This document shows, in pieces, positions 37,727 to 49,334 of a DNA stretch of 64,000 nt. A model generated the notes under the pieces. That model had not been told where the DNA came from. It made no database searches and saw only the letters and a program-made list of their open reading frames with translations. The position numbers were made by a program, and so were the translations under genes. The DNA lies in contig JAAONU010000001.1 in the NCBI GenBank assembly GCA_012932295.1, positions 4,673,104 through 4,737,103 of the forward strand, given 5' to 3'. Source of the DNA: Cyclina sinensis. Lineage: Eukaryota > Mollusca > Bivalvia > Venerida > Veneridae. Each line of letters starts with the position of its first letter. The stretch's first letter is position 1.

Positions 37727-38128
37727 ATCATTAAGATGATGATTGTGGTAGTGATTATTTATGCCATCTGTTGGCTTCCATTACACGTCATTACAATCGC
37801 TGGTGACGTAAACATTACATTCTATAATCTACCTGGAATGAACATCATGTGGACAGCCTCACATTGGCTGGCAATGTCAAACTGCATGTATAACCCATTC
37901 ATTTACTGTTGGATGAATGCTAAATTTAGAAATGGATTTATCAAAGTTCTTGGTTGTTTTACTTGTGGATTATGTAAAAAACGTGACGATAAAATTGAAC
38001 TGCAGCGCATGCGCAGAAGCCACAACAACATGAATTCGGTACGGTCAACATTTTCGCATCCATACCATAGAAATTCCACAACATTTGACACGGAGTATTC
38101 CTTTGTTGATGGACGCAATTTTTCTTAA
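37727..38128 (+). CDS. Neuropeptide GPCR (luqin/RYamide receptor-like), coding exon 2
   Basis: Completes the receptor begun at 33677 (residues 254-386). The acceptor is a pyrimidine tract ending TTTTTCAG at 37726, and phase 0 matches exon 1. The first residues IIKMMIVVV continue directly from the basic SKSKKK end of exon 1 into TM6, which has the CWLP signature (268-271). Loop 3 has a possible sequon (N282). TM7 contains HWLAMS and the NPFIY form of NPxxY (309-313), followed by CWMNAKFRNGF, the short helix 8. A cysteine cluster (C330, C333, C336) could be palmitoylated. The C-tail of about 50 residues is rich in Ser/Thr/His/Arg and ends at TAA. Related families: luqin/RYamide, then NKY/tachykinin receptors. 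The whole receptor is close to the usual 380-450 residues and shows no missing landmark or frameshift. Confidence 0.93.
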   Translation: MIKMMIVVVIIYAICWLPLHVITIAGDVNITFYNLPGMNIMWTASHWLAMSNCMYNPFIYCWMNAKFRNGFIKVLGCFTCGLCKKRDDKIELQRMRRSHNNMNSVRSTFSHPYHRNSTTFDTEYSFVDGRNFS

Positions 38129-38211
38129 ATATGTAGTTTTCTTATGTTTGTACTTTTATTTAAATATCAGGGTCTATCTAATCAGCTAATCGGGTTTCTG
38201 TTTCTATTCGA

Positions 38212-38217
38212 AATAAA
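38212..38217 (+). terminator. Candidate polyadenylation signal of the GPCR gene
   Basis: AATAAA lies 84 bp after the receptor stop codon and is the first canonical signal downstream. This would give a short 3' UTR. Other AT-rich alternatives exist further on, so usage is inferred. Confidence 0.4.
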
Positions 38218-38419
38218 CGCGCGTTATAGACAAGTTTAGGAAAAAAGTCGTAGTTAATTTCTTGTATATGAACAAAGACCTAAATGTTTAGGTCTTGCAT
38301 GACAAACAAAACTAATTATACATTGTCATTACAGAGCCCCTGGTTCTTGAATTGCTTCCGGTTTAACAAAGCTAAAATATTTATATTCAGTAAGGTATAT
38401 TTTTCTTTATTCTTTTGTA

Positions 38420-38745
38420 TGATTTTTCATTATTATTATTTTCCCCCGCCTGATATGGTAATAGTATCCTCCCCACATTTTGTCCGGAGCATAACTCGCT
38501 CGGAAAGCATTTGAGATAACAACTTGAAACTTCACAGGTGGAGAAATCTCATTGAGGAAGAGTGCAGTACACAAGAATGATAACTCTACACTTCATAATT
38601 TTTTTAGTTATTGCCCTTTGTTATTTATCATGCTTAATTTTTGTTCGGACAATAACTAAAACAGTGTTTGAGATATCAACTTGAAGCTTCATAGGTTAGA
38701 AGATGTCGTTGGGGAGGAGTGCTGTGCACAAGAATGATAATTAAG
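38420..38745 (+). repeat. Tandem unit of about 160 bp, locus 1
   Basis: Two units share TTTTGTCCGGAGCATAACTC-like, GAGATA(A/T)CAACTTGAA(A/G)CTTCA and GAGTGC(A/T)GT(A/G)CACAAGAATGATAA. The same unit forms the longer array at 49335-49830. Confidence 0.85.
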
Positions 38746-39340
38746 CAAATACATTCGGGGATGGCCATGTCAACATGTTGTCATTATTATTATTATTATT
38801 ATAACACTTATTTTTATTGTTGATGGTGGTGGTAATATTGATGCTTAATATCATATTGTTTTATTTTTTATTTTGTTCGGATTAATCTATTTTCTATAGT
38901 GCATTTTAGAATATTTTCTAAATGATCTGGATGTTGTCACAGTATTACACTGTACATATACATGTTTTTATGCTTCTTGCGGTTGATTAATTGATCTGTA
39001 AATTGGAATTCATTTTATTTTTTTTCTAATGTACATCTAACTGGCAGTTTACGGGTCTAATTCAGTGAAAAATTTATACAGGTAGCCCACCGAAAGACAT
39101 ATTTGCATGGCTTTGTTTCAAAATTAAAATATTCTTCACGAATTCACTTGTATGTATGCTTTTCACACAATTATTTTGCAAGATATGAACCCTTTATATC
39201 TGGCTTTAGGTTAAATATTTTAGAGATGGATTTATAGTAGACGCATTTCTTTTGAAAACTGTTATAATCCGACCGCGTTAATACACTATTATATTTAAGC
39301 TGTGTCGTAACAAGTTAAAATCAATATCAATGTTAATTGA
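38746..39340. other. AT-rich interval, no gene seen
   Basis: Contains a short ATT-repeat run (38786-38802). Nothing else recognised. Confidence 0.5.
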
Positions 39341-39344
39341 GACT

Positions 39345-39955
39345 AAAAGGGCCATGATGACCCATAAGCGCTTTTTCCAAAAGGGGGTTTATTAATGGAG
39401 CAATGATATCCATGTACAGTTGAAGTAAAAAGTAATTTAACGTAAATCTAATACAGCAATTCATGCTAACACGTTGCCTGAACATTTAAGCACACTTAAA
39501 GACGTTTTAATGCATCGGACAGGGGTCTTTTATTTGAGGGGTAGCGTTTATTTCAACTAATACGGTATTTATTATATGTATATATTTCCCGTATAGAAAC
39601 ATAAAATAAAAAAGCCTCTGGCAGCCATTATTGTTTCACTCATCACGATAAATTTAACAATTCCTATAAAGGGTTACCCCAAAAAATATTTTCAAATTGG
39701 CCAAGGAGTTGTTGAGGAAAAAAAACTTTTAATTTTTTACTTTTGGTTCCCAAAGCAACCAGAGTTCTTCATGGAACTTTATACATTTCACAAATCTGAA
39801 AGGGGGCCATACAATGAACATTCTAAACTTAGGTTGAAAGAGACCCAGTGGTTTCAGAAAAAATGTCATTTGAATGCAGTTGTTCACGGACGAACGGCGT
39901 ACATTAGGCGATCCTTATAGCTTTCTTGAGCCTGTCGGCTCAGGTGAGCTAAAAC
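39345..39955 (+). mobile_element. Dispersed element with CTCAGGTGAGCTAAAAC end
   Basis: AAAGGGCCATGATGACCC near the left, CCCAGTGGTTTCAGA in the middle and GGCTCAGGTGAGCTAAAAC at the right end are features I recognise from abundant non-autonomous repeats in bivalve DNA. No open frame of a transposase or polymerase is present. Left edge approximate. Confidence 0.65.
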
Positions 39956-40439
39956 ATACAATGATAACTAAACATATTTACACAGCAAATATTATGAATC
40001 AAAGATTAATATCAACATAGGATAAGTATAAAAAGCCGACTGTTAATATAATTAAAAATATTAAATCTAATAAGTTTACCTTTTTGGTGGGTTACATATG
40101 CATTTAAAAATTCTACTTTAAAAAAACCTGCTCTGTTAAATCGCACCTGTAATTCAAAGAATTCGGTAAAGAGCAATTTTGCTGGGTGTTTAACAGCAAT
40201 AGTTTGCTTGAGTTATAGTTTTCAGCGGTTTCCGAGATTTTATCACTAAACTTTATATTTAAAAGCTAATATTTACAGTATAATTGTTTGTAAGTTAAAG
40301 GTGATTAAAAATTAAAGACTCGTGTATCTAGTAAAGTCAATGTTAAGTTTGAATGTATCCATTGTTGCTTTCAGCCTTACTTCAAGCTTGCCGTAAACTC
40401 AGGAAACTTGCAGAGAAGTTCATTGCCAGTGGTGAAGAT

Positions 40440-41830
40440 AAAATGGGACACAGTCAACCGTCATACTTCAGTTTAGTTTTTTTGTGTTTGTCGGGAACTT
40501 TTGGGGCAGCATATAGTCGCTGCTTTGTCCGTCTTTATTTCGTCATTCCGTCAACCTTTTGCATGTTAAGATTGTAGCTTAGTCTAAGTTGGAGGGATTT
40601 CAAAGTTACATGTTTCAACTGTATGCAAAAATGTCCTGAACATGTAGTAGCTCAGTTGCTCAAAAGTCAAGGTAACATTTGAGGTAAATGGCTACAATTT
40701 TGTCTGTCCGGGTTGTAACTTGGCCTTTGTCGCAGGGATTTCAAAAATCGTTACCTTAAATAGTGTGTCACACGCATGAACAGGTCGGTAGCTCATAGGT
40801 CAAGGTCACATAAACAGGTCAATTCGGAACAGTTCTGCTTTTCTTGGCTGTAACTTGGTCTTGGTTGGAAGGATTTTAAAATAATTTTGCAGAAAAAATG
40901 TTTTACTGAATGAGACAATATATTTCGCAAACCTGAATCAGGTGTGTAGGTCAAGTCACTCAAAAGATCAGTTGGCTACATTTTTTCTCTCCCGAATTGA
41001 ACTTGGCCTTGGTTGGAGCGACTTAAAAATTACTTAGAACAAGTGTTAAAAAGTGTCGCATGCATGAACAAGATTAGTAGCTTTATAGTCAAGGTCACAC
41101 TGTGACTACAAATCTGCGTGTCCGGACTGTAACATTGGTAAGAGGGATTTCAAAATAACTTTGGACAAACTGAGACGGTGTATTGCGCACATTGAACCAG
41201 ATCGGTAGCTAAAAGGTCAAGGTCACAGGTAGGAGAAATTGACTATCATTCTGATTGTAGGGTCTTTTTCTTGGAATTGATTGTAGGGAGTTCAAAATTA
41301 CTTATCATAAATGTTTACCTTAGAAGGACAAAGTGTCGCACGCATGAACAAAGCCGCTAGCCCGAAGGTCAATGTCACACTTTGGCTACAATTCTGCTTG
41401 TCCGGGACTGAGACTTTGCCATTGTTTAAGGGATTTCAAAATTACTAGGGAGAAATGTTTGCCTTAATAAGATGGTGCGGCGCGTGCATAAAACTGGTCG
41501 ATAGCTCAAAGGTCAAGGCTCACATTTAGAGGTCAAACGTCAAAACTGCTACTGTTCTGCATGCCTGGGTTGTAACTTGGTCTTAGTAGGAGGGATTTAT
41601 TTATTACTAGGGAGAACAGTTTGTCGCACGCATGAGGTATCTCAATGGCTAAAAGATCAAGGTCACACTATGACAAAAATTCTACTCGTACGGGCTTTAA
41701 CTTGATCTTGGTGAGTGGGATTTCAATATCACTTGACACAAATGTTCATCTTAATTTGTGACGCGCATAAACCAGGTCGGTAGCTAAAAGGCCAAAGTCA
41801 TATTTAGAGTCAAAATATAATGATTTATTA
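40440..41830 (+). repeat. Diverged tandem array, unit of about 145 bp, eight or more units
   Basis: The succession TCCGGGTTGTAACTTGG, GGAGGGATTTCAAAAT, TGTCGCACGCATGAAC, AGGTCGGTAGCT, CAAAGGTCAAGGTCACA recurs. The GGTCAAGGTCACA core is found near 40667, 40799, 41090, 41216, 41370, 41511, 41667 and 41795, with drift and gaps. It encodes no protein. This kind of AGGTCA-rich array is common in mollusc genomes as I know them. Confidence 0.85.
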
Positions 41831-42559
41831 CAAAATATATACCTGGCATGAATATTTTCAACCATATAAACATATTTTTATTTGTTGAAATACCCCTAAT
41901 TTGTTTCCATTTTCTTTCTTGGCAATGTTTCCTAGCTGTGCCAAATCGGCGTCGGGGAGCATCCATCGGTTTTAACGGTTTTCCTTTTTGTTTGTTCTTA
42001 ATATGTTTAATTTTGTTCACAGTTGACAAAGTCTGGCTGGGAACTAATATTTTTGTTTAAGACGAAAAGTTGGACTTAGAATCATTTCAGTTTTCTGTAC
42101 AATATGTCTTATATTCAACATTTTTCACATTATGTGTACTTTGCTAATTTTATATAACTTTAAATCTGTCAGGGTCGTAGTAGAAATATTTTTTTCTAAA
42201 ATTTTGTATAGAACAGATAATTAGAAGGTAAATTAAGTTTAAATATATGATTATGTTGCCTGTTGTTAGTTATCTGTAAAAGTTAAACTGTTCTAAACGT
42301 TGTCAATAGATTGTTCCTAAAATATTTCATATATTTAAAATATGTTTTATTTTATCTAATTGAATGTTTAACAAAATCAAGTTTTCCTTGAAGCAATCCT
42401 TTTAACTGTATATAATGAGATATGAATGTTAAGTGTGCGTTATTTTTCCGAGTAATTGCTGTTCTTCCCGCTTTATTCACTTACGATACTTGTTCGAGCA
42501 ATTGTATCAAAATTGCCTGAACCGGGTTAAACAGAATAAAACTCAGTCTGTATAACTCA

Positions 42560-42612
42560 GCATAGTGGTTAACCGTACAAAGCCAGGATTATTTGTTCAA
42601 ACAATCTTGAAG
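42560..42612 (+). mobile_element. Weak tRNA-like SINE fragment
   Basis: AGCATAGTGGTTAACCGTA resembles an A box, and TTGTTCAAACAATC about 20 bp later resembles a B box; the spacing is shorter than in a tRNA. Confidence 0.3.
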
Positions 42613-42767
42613 TGAATTTTGTTTTAACTGAAACCTTTCATTTTGTACCGACTGGTAAATAAGCACTTTCAACTTAAATTAATCCGCCACTGAAGACTGC
42701 TTCCTGGGTTTGAATCTGCACTGGCGTCGACAATGTAAAATACAGAAAGTAAACTGGATACTCTAAA

Positions 42768-42845
42768 CCCCGGTGGAATTCGAACCAGCGACCTCAGGAT
42801 CGGGAGTACGACGCCTTCACCTTCGACCACTGTTATTGTTCATTT
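42768..42845 (-). mobile_element. tRNA-like SINE head (Leu/Ser type)
   Basis: The minus strand reads AGTGGTCGAAGGTGAAGGCG (A box), an anticodon-arm-like middle, and a good B box GGTTCGAATTCC. No pairing acceptor stem. A 75-codon + frame across it is not a gene. Confidence 0.65.
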
Positions 42846-43494
42846 CGAGAGTGGAATGCGAGAAAATGTTATCTGCTTTTTTTAGTATAATTCTTTATTA
42901 TTTGTATTGTAATTTTGAAGTTTTTCTCATCATCCCATCGATTTGCTCTTGCAGTGTTTTACCGGTGCCAAGGTTTATGTTTAGTTTGTGGTTGTGCTAA
43001 TGTTTGTGTTTTAGCTAGAATGATTTAATGAACTTATAAATTATGACCATTAAATTATTTACTTATTTGAATAAAATTATAACATATCTATAATTTTGAT
43101 CTTTTAATTGTTGTCCAGGTGACAGAAATACTCGCAGTTTCGGTAATATGTTTGACCTGCCTCGTTTCGCGCCTTCAAAGGACCAAAATAGCATCTGTAA
43201 AGGCCTGTATGTTTTGATGATAAAAATTGAAATTGCAAAACTTACTTTGGACAGCTTCTTTGTTTTATACCCTATTTTACAGTTCTTGTGTTGCAAGTTT
43301 AATGTATTGAGAATGTTCAGAAGTTATCACAAAGTGTGAACTTAAAAGACAATGATATAATAATTTTACTAACTAACAGTCAATCATATATATATTTTTT
43401 ATATATGACAAAGAATTTTCTAAGCACTTCTTGAATCAAAACAGTATTTCAAATATGTATTTCTCAAAATCTGACTGCTTTGTGTGAAGTTAGC

Positions 43495-43804
43495 AGAAAA
43501 GCAGAACAACTCTAGCAGAATAGCAGAATGGCAGAATAGCAGAACAATTCCAGCAGAATAGAAGAATGGCAGAATAGCAGAACAACTCCAGCAGAATAGA
43601 AGAATGGCAGAATAGCGGAACAAATCCAGCAGAATAGAAGAATGGCAGAATAGCAGAACAAGTCCAGCAGAATAGAAGAATGGCAGAATAGCAGAACAAT
43701 TCCAGCAGAATAGAAGAATGGCAGAATAGCAGAACAACTCCAGCAGAATAGAAGAATGGCAGAATAGCAGAACAACTCCAGCAGAATGTCAGAAAACAGA
43801 ACTA
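43495..43804. repeat. 38-bp minisatellite, eight units
   Basis: The unit starts GCAGAACAACTCCAGCAGAA and continues through TAGAAGAATGGCAGAATA. Starts are exactly 38 bp apart at 43501, 43539, 43577, 43615, 43653, 43691, 43729 and 43767. Internally it is built from AGCAGAAT/AGAAGAAT octamers. Because 38 is not a multiple of 3 and the unit lacks minus-strand stops, all three minus frames stay open. Confidence 0.97.
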
Positions 43805-45410
43805 CTTTCAAAAAGACAAAATCTAATCGAGTTATTAATGGTTATTAATGGTTATTAAACTTCAAAGAAATTGGCTGTTTGAATGGGAACCATCAGATAT
43901 ACAAAACGTATGCATGAAAGGTGACAAAATTATTATTATTATTTTTTGCTATAAACCCCAAAAATAATAAATAAATGGAAAATTACTGAAAATAAATTTT
44001 ACATAAGCTCCCTTAATACCTTTGATAGATATGTTTTTGAAAACAATCATCAATCCAATGTTAAATGCTAGAATCAATATCTTTCAATACCAACGAAACG
44101 TTTACGGAAGTAATAACTTCTAGAGCTATTGCCTTTCTCGATCTACATTACTCCGCGTACAGAAATACTGCGGGCTAAAGTAAGAATCTATGTACCGAAT
44201 GAACTAAAATGCACCCAGTTAAACTGTATTCAAGTGGTAACAGACTGTCTAGTAGGTTACTTGTTAAGCCTCTTTTACACACACCTATTGAGGGAAGTGG
44301 TAGTTTTGTGTTTTGTTTGTGTAAGAAGCAAAATAGATTGTAAACAATGCATTTTCATTTGAAGTACAAATATCTGACGTGTTATATATATATATATATA
44401 AAAATAACAGTTCATTTACCGTTTAGTGATAAATGCACTCAGAAAAGCTCTAAATAATAACTTTCTGTCATGATTTATCATAAAACAAACCATTCGTATA
44501 ACAAAACATTGGTAGTTAAGTTTTTTAAAATTTTATTCAGACAAACATAAATTCTTTATCATGGGCTTAACCATAATTTTTTATCATCTAAGCCCACTTC
44601 AACTTTTGTAAATAATCAACAAACACAAAGTAGGACAGGTACAACGGGCAAAACCATTTATTAAATAAATGCCATAGTACGATCACAAACGATGGTTCCA
44701 CTAAAGAATAACATAATCACAAAATGTGATCCATACGCATATGACAATTGCCAGTAGAAAAAAAAGTTTCTAGTAAAGTTATCAGAAAACCACCGTCCTT
44801 GCTCACTACACATTCAACATGATGGTTTCAGGTTTCAAGCCATTCTGGATAACACTGACCGTCTTGTTGTGTGTCCAATCACAATAAATATCGATTTCTA
44901 ATGTCTCTGAAACCTACCACTCTCATGCAATAGAAACATATATATATCTTGTAAACGACAGAAACTCGTTTGTCTACAAATGGATAAAAAGCCCACATAT
45001 AATAATCACATGAAACGAACATTGTACGGTGTATATTTATGATGCCAAAATGTAAACTAGGGAAACAGGTGATTTGTTCAAGACAGAAATACGCTGTACT
45101 TAAATATTTGAACTGTTGTTTTCTCGAATCCATACCTGCGTGGATGGGTTGGATCTCAGTTTGACTAACCTTTTTTACCCGTTTAACCTCGAATAAGACT
45201 TTTTGTCTATCTATATGAGTCTATTTATCGTCGGTACCGGTTGCCCATATGACCGTCGGTACCTGCAAAAATTAGTTTTTTTAGTACTTGGCGGATTGAG
45301 CAAGATACAGAAACTATCCCGTTCCAGAGACACCCCTGCTTCTTTTGCATGCTCAGTGCACAGCACTGATACATGGGACCTCGGTTTAACGAAAGACAAC
45401 TAGTAATGTT
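43805..45410. other. AT-rich interval, no gene seen
   Basis: Contains a triple GGTTATTAAT repeat (43836-43859) and a short (TA)n at 44383. Short frames of up to 84 codons without domains. Confidence 0.55.
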
Positions 45411-45417
45411 AGTGGAG

Positions 45418-45482
45418 GAACGGGGGGTCAATCTCGCGACCCCTGGGTTACCAGTCCAGCACGTTACCACTGGACATAAACC
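45418..45482 (-). mobile_element. tRNA-Thr-like fragment
   Basis: The minus strand has TCCAGTGGTAACGTGC (A box), an anticodon arm CTGGACTGGTAACCCAG (loop anticodon GGT), and a paired T-stem GGGGTC/GACCCC whose loop GCGAGATT lacks the TTC of a real tRNA. The acceptor stem does not form. SINE head or tRNA pseudogene. Confidence 0.6.
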
Positions 45483-46456
45483 TTTCTCGCCATTGTGTTT
45501 TTTAATAATCACTGAGCACTACACACTACAATAATTTCCTTATATGACGATACAAATACTGCTTGGTATAAAAAGAATCAACCGTGGAACGATAATAAAA
45601 ATATAATTATTTCAATGGTATTTCGAAAATAACTGGCAGCCTGTGAGAAGTGTATTATAACCATGTGATGTACAATCTGATGACTAAAAAGCCAGGCTTT
45701 TATGTATTCTAAAAAAGGAAGATTAAAACGCTCGTTCACATTATTTTCCAAATGGATGCTCAAATTGACACAATCATCGATGTTCTTCGGGCAAGCAATT
45801 GTCTCATTTTCTATTATGTACGCGAATACATAGTCCAATGAAATATATATAACCGATCTGAACAAAAAAGTGGCCAGTTTCTTTCTAGCTTTTCCTTGTA
45901 TTCACATCTTGATCTACGGGGGATGTAGGTCAATTCATTAAATCTTCTTGTCGATCTTTGCTGACATAAATTGCTGATTTATGGTAACAAGGGGTAAATA
46001 GAACCTGAAAACTTGATTTGTTTGTCACTCAATCCTGTGCTTTAAAGTATCCATTTACGAAAAGGCTCTCAATATACTTGTTTCCCTCAGTGAGAATAAA
46101 CAAAGAGCTTTTAATGTGCACTATCTTTTACTTTCCTTCCTTTTTATAGCTATTGTTTCCAAACTAATGCTGAAGATAAGGAAAAACTGTAATTAAAGTA
46201 GTTTTTTTCTTCCTTTTCGGTAACCCCGTTTATTGTCCCCGTAATAGGTAGAACAGAGGTCGGTGATGCATCCCCTGTCCACCTTACAAAGTATATATTT
46301 ACATATGTATTCAAAATTTATGTAAAACATATTCAACATTGACATACATGCATATTTCACGCAATAATGTAGAAATAAACAGAATGAACAGAAAAAATAT
46401 GTTACTATGTTACTAAATATGTTACTAACCCTTATATCAAATATCTAACCCTAACC
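45483..46456. other. AT-rich interval, no gene seen
   Basis: Only short frames, no repeat family identified. Two CTAACC-like copies at 46446-46458 directly precede the MITE and are too few to be telomeric. Confidence 0.5.
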
Positions 46457-46889
46457 CTTGCAAAACTGAATAGAGTTTACACTGTTAGGTAAAGAACAAG
46501 ACTCGTCGGTACACCTTTCAAAAAAAAAATTAAAGCCCCGTCCAAAGTGTTTCCTTCAAACTCCTTACCTGTCAATGTTGTCATTCTAGTGTCATTCTGT
46601 GTACAAAATAGAAAAGCTGTTAGGAAAAAAGATATCGAGTGGAGATTTCCGATAGCAACGCAGCGACAATTACGACAGAGCAACTTTGGCGCCACCCAGG
46701 CACATTTTTCTTGTTGCGGGTAAATTGCAAGACGCAGTTTTATTGACAGGTATACCTGAGAAAACTGCCTCGCTGTAATTGGATGATCAGTAAAGTGACA
46801 GTTTAAGGTACTGAAATAAACATCGTAACGTCACCTTTTACCGCTTTCCGAATACGTGAAACTCTAATCAGTTTTGCAAGCGGTAGTAA
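46457..46889 (-). mobile_element. MITE, copy 1 (inverted partner at 58673-59120)
   Basis: The ends are inverted repeats: CTTGCAAAACTGAATAGAGT at the left and ACTCTAATCAGTTTTGCAAG followed by CGGTAGTAA at the right. Inside, GGCGCC, CGCAGCGACAATTACGAC, GAGAAAACTGCCTCGCTG and CTTTACTGATC-like blocks match the other copy in opposite orientation. The outer end of the left repeat is missing. No transposase. Confidence 0.9.
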
Positions 46890-48800
46890 GTAGGCAGAAA
46901 GGTATTTTTAAATGCAAAGAAAATGTTTTGCATCGTGAAACAGTACAAACAAATATAAAAAGAGAAAAAAACTGAAAAAAAAACATGATACGATGATAGT
47001 AGCTTTTGTATTAGCTCATACTTTACTATTAAAGATGAGAAGTCTACTTTGTTTTTTTTTTAAATTCTTATATTTCTAACCACTTTTTCACACGCGTTTT
47101 GCGCTGATAGACAAGATTAAACTGTCAAACAGAAAGAATAAGTGTGGCCTGCCTCGCAATGTTCTTCTTCCAATACGAAATTGATAATTTCATTCTGCAG
47201 ACACAAATCTCGTCTCATTTCATTTCTACTGAACGACCTTTTCAAACAAACAATGAATTACATTTAAACGAACCTACAGAAACAAGGAGAGCAGTTACCC
47301 CGGTATACTGAAACAAATAAAGACATGGCATTGTTAAAACAAATTACATGTAGTTAATTCATATATTTCCAAAATATAGACCATACAAGCTCTGAACCTA
47401 TCACTTTACTCGCTACTTTACCAGCATCCATTATGGATAAAGTAACACTGGTACACAAGGAAACTCGGTCAAATATATTCAAAAGTGATACATTTCAAAG
47501 TCATCTTGAACCAAGCTTAGAGGAATGAAATCGGAAACTCTATTTGTATAAATCTCAGAAAATCATAAATAATAGCCTTTCTGGATCTGTTGTTAGTTAG
47601 TGCAAATAACGTGAGGGGATATCTAATAAGAAATCTACGCTTGATAAATTGCTTCTAGATCAAATGACCGATGTCTTCAAATGTTAGTTTAAAAAAAAAC
47701 TTTGAAACAATTTATTCTTTTATTCTTTTTCAGATCTTTTGCATTTAAAAGTTTATTGTCAAGAAACATGATTCAAGTTTATTTGCTTTTCGCTCAAATC
47801 TGTTAGATATAGCAATAAAATGACTGTTATGACGAAACGATTGAATTAGAACCACTGTTGTTCATATCTCGATGTTAGTAAATGTATATGTTTTTAATCA
47901 AAAGGGAAGGAGAAAAGAAAATAAAAACGTGCAAATAATTTGAACAGTAAGGAAAGTATTACAAGTATTTTTTTACCTCATTCAAATGTCGTATTTACAT
48001 ATCTAAACAAGGTATAACAATGTCAGATTGATATTACCCCCCTACCTTGAACAAAATCATAAACTTGGTATCGTTTTCTTCAATATGACACTCATTTAGA
48101 TTCTTCTCGGCTATGTTTACCAGGAAGTTTGCACTGAAGAAACGGAGTATTTAGTACGTGCCAGGAAATAATATTTTGATCTTGTATTGATGACCTTGTG
48201 GCTGCCTTCATAATTACCATTTGTATGGATAAATAAATTAAAGGAGAACAATTCAGCGCCCTGGGTAGCGAAAAATGTCTTATCCGTATCTACCACCTTT
48301 ATGACTTAAACTTTAAGACAATCTGAAATTTGTGGAAAAATATACCAAGTTTTAACAACATGTACTTGATCATGAATCTCTATGGGAATTTTGTAAAAAA
48401 CAAACAGCATTGTAATCAAGCAGAATTGAGGAGTTTTAGCCAATGAGGGAATGCAGATTACCAAACTAAATCAATATATTCCTAAGAGCCGTTAAGTTAA
48501 AGATTTGTTTCAGAATAACTATATTTGTCTGCACATGAATATTGACCTTGCTGGGACGATAGGTCTTAAAATTAACCAATTTGATGACAAAACAATAATT
48601 TTTGTTTAAAGAAACTTCATAAATAGGATCTTGGAAGACCATATAAGACAATTAAATAGATTTACTAATCATAAAAAGCTTATTCATCATTTTTTGAATA
48701 AAATGTTGCATAACTGTTAATTAACATAAAAACGTCTAAATATGACAAGCATTATATTATAGAAATAATAACACATTCCAAATACAGTTGTAACGTACTG
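46890..48800. other. AT-rich interval, no gene seen
   Basis: Short frames only. No repeat family or RNA gene recognised. Confidence 0.55.
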
Positions 48801-48804
48801 TCAG

Positions 48805-49115
48805 TTGCTCGGGTAGTTCAGCTGGTAGCAAGGGGGAATCCCACCCTGGTTGCATATTAGTGACCAAAGTGTATATAATAAATACACTAAATAAATACTG
48901 TAACCAAAGTGTATATAATAAATACTACTAAATAAATACTACCAGAAACGCGTTGGGAATCCCACCCTGGTTGCATATTAGTGACCGAAGTGTATATAAT
49001 AAATACTACAAAACAAATACTACCAGAAACGCGTTGGGAATCCCACCCTGGTTGCATATTAGTGACCGAAAGTGTATATAATAAATACTACTAAATAATT
49101 ACTACCAGAAACACT
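48805..49115 (+). repeat. tRNA-like head followed by an 81-bp tandem array
   Basis: GCTCGGGTAGTTCAGCTGGT at 48807 matches an A box (TAGTTCAGCTGGTAGCA). From 48832 the unit GGGAATCCCACCCTGGTTGC, ATATTAGTGACC, AGTGTATATAATAAATACTA, CCAGAAACGCGTT recurs with starts near 48835, 48955 and 49036. The first interval is lengthened by an extra copy of the GTATATAATAAATAC part. The array looks like multiplication of a SINE body behind its tRNA-derived head. Confidence 0.85.
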
Positions 49116-49334
49116 TTATGTCTAACATTTTATATTCACAGTTAGATTAAAGTAACAGTGGTTTTTTTTTGTGACGCCATACCAATACGAATGCATCTCG
49201 ATTAATTCAAGAGAGTGTGCCAAAGTACGTGAAAAAAGAACAATCGACTGCAGTAATGCAAAATATATATAACGAAGACAAAATCCGATGCAGTTAGAAA
49301 TGACTATGAACAAAGAAGAGATGTCACATTATAT

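Noticed and set aside
43495..43804. CRISPR-like array
   Set aside because: Units are contiguous with no unique spacers, and the genome is eukaryotic. It is a minisatellite. The same applies to 13294-13433 and 35253-35540.
43420..43811. Three overlapping minus frames of 69-105 codons with Cys/Leu/Phe-rich periodic protein
   Set aside because: They are translations of a 38-bp minisatellite in all three phases. There is no conserved start or gene structure.
45418..45482. Functional tRNA-Thr (GGT) gene on the minus strand
   Set aside because: The T-loop lacks TTC and no acceptor stem forms, so it is called a tRNA-like relic instead.
46446..46458. CTAACC repeats resembling telomere sequence
   Set aside because: Only about two copies, next to a MITE end; not an interstitial telomere.
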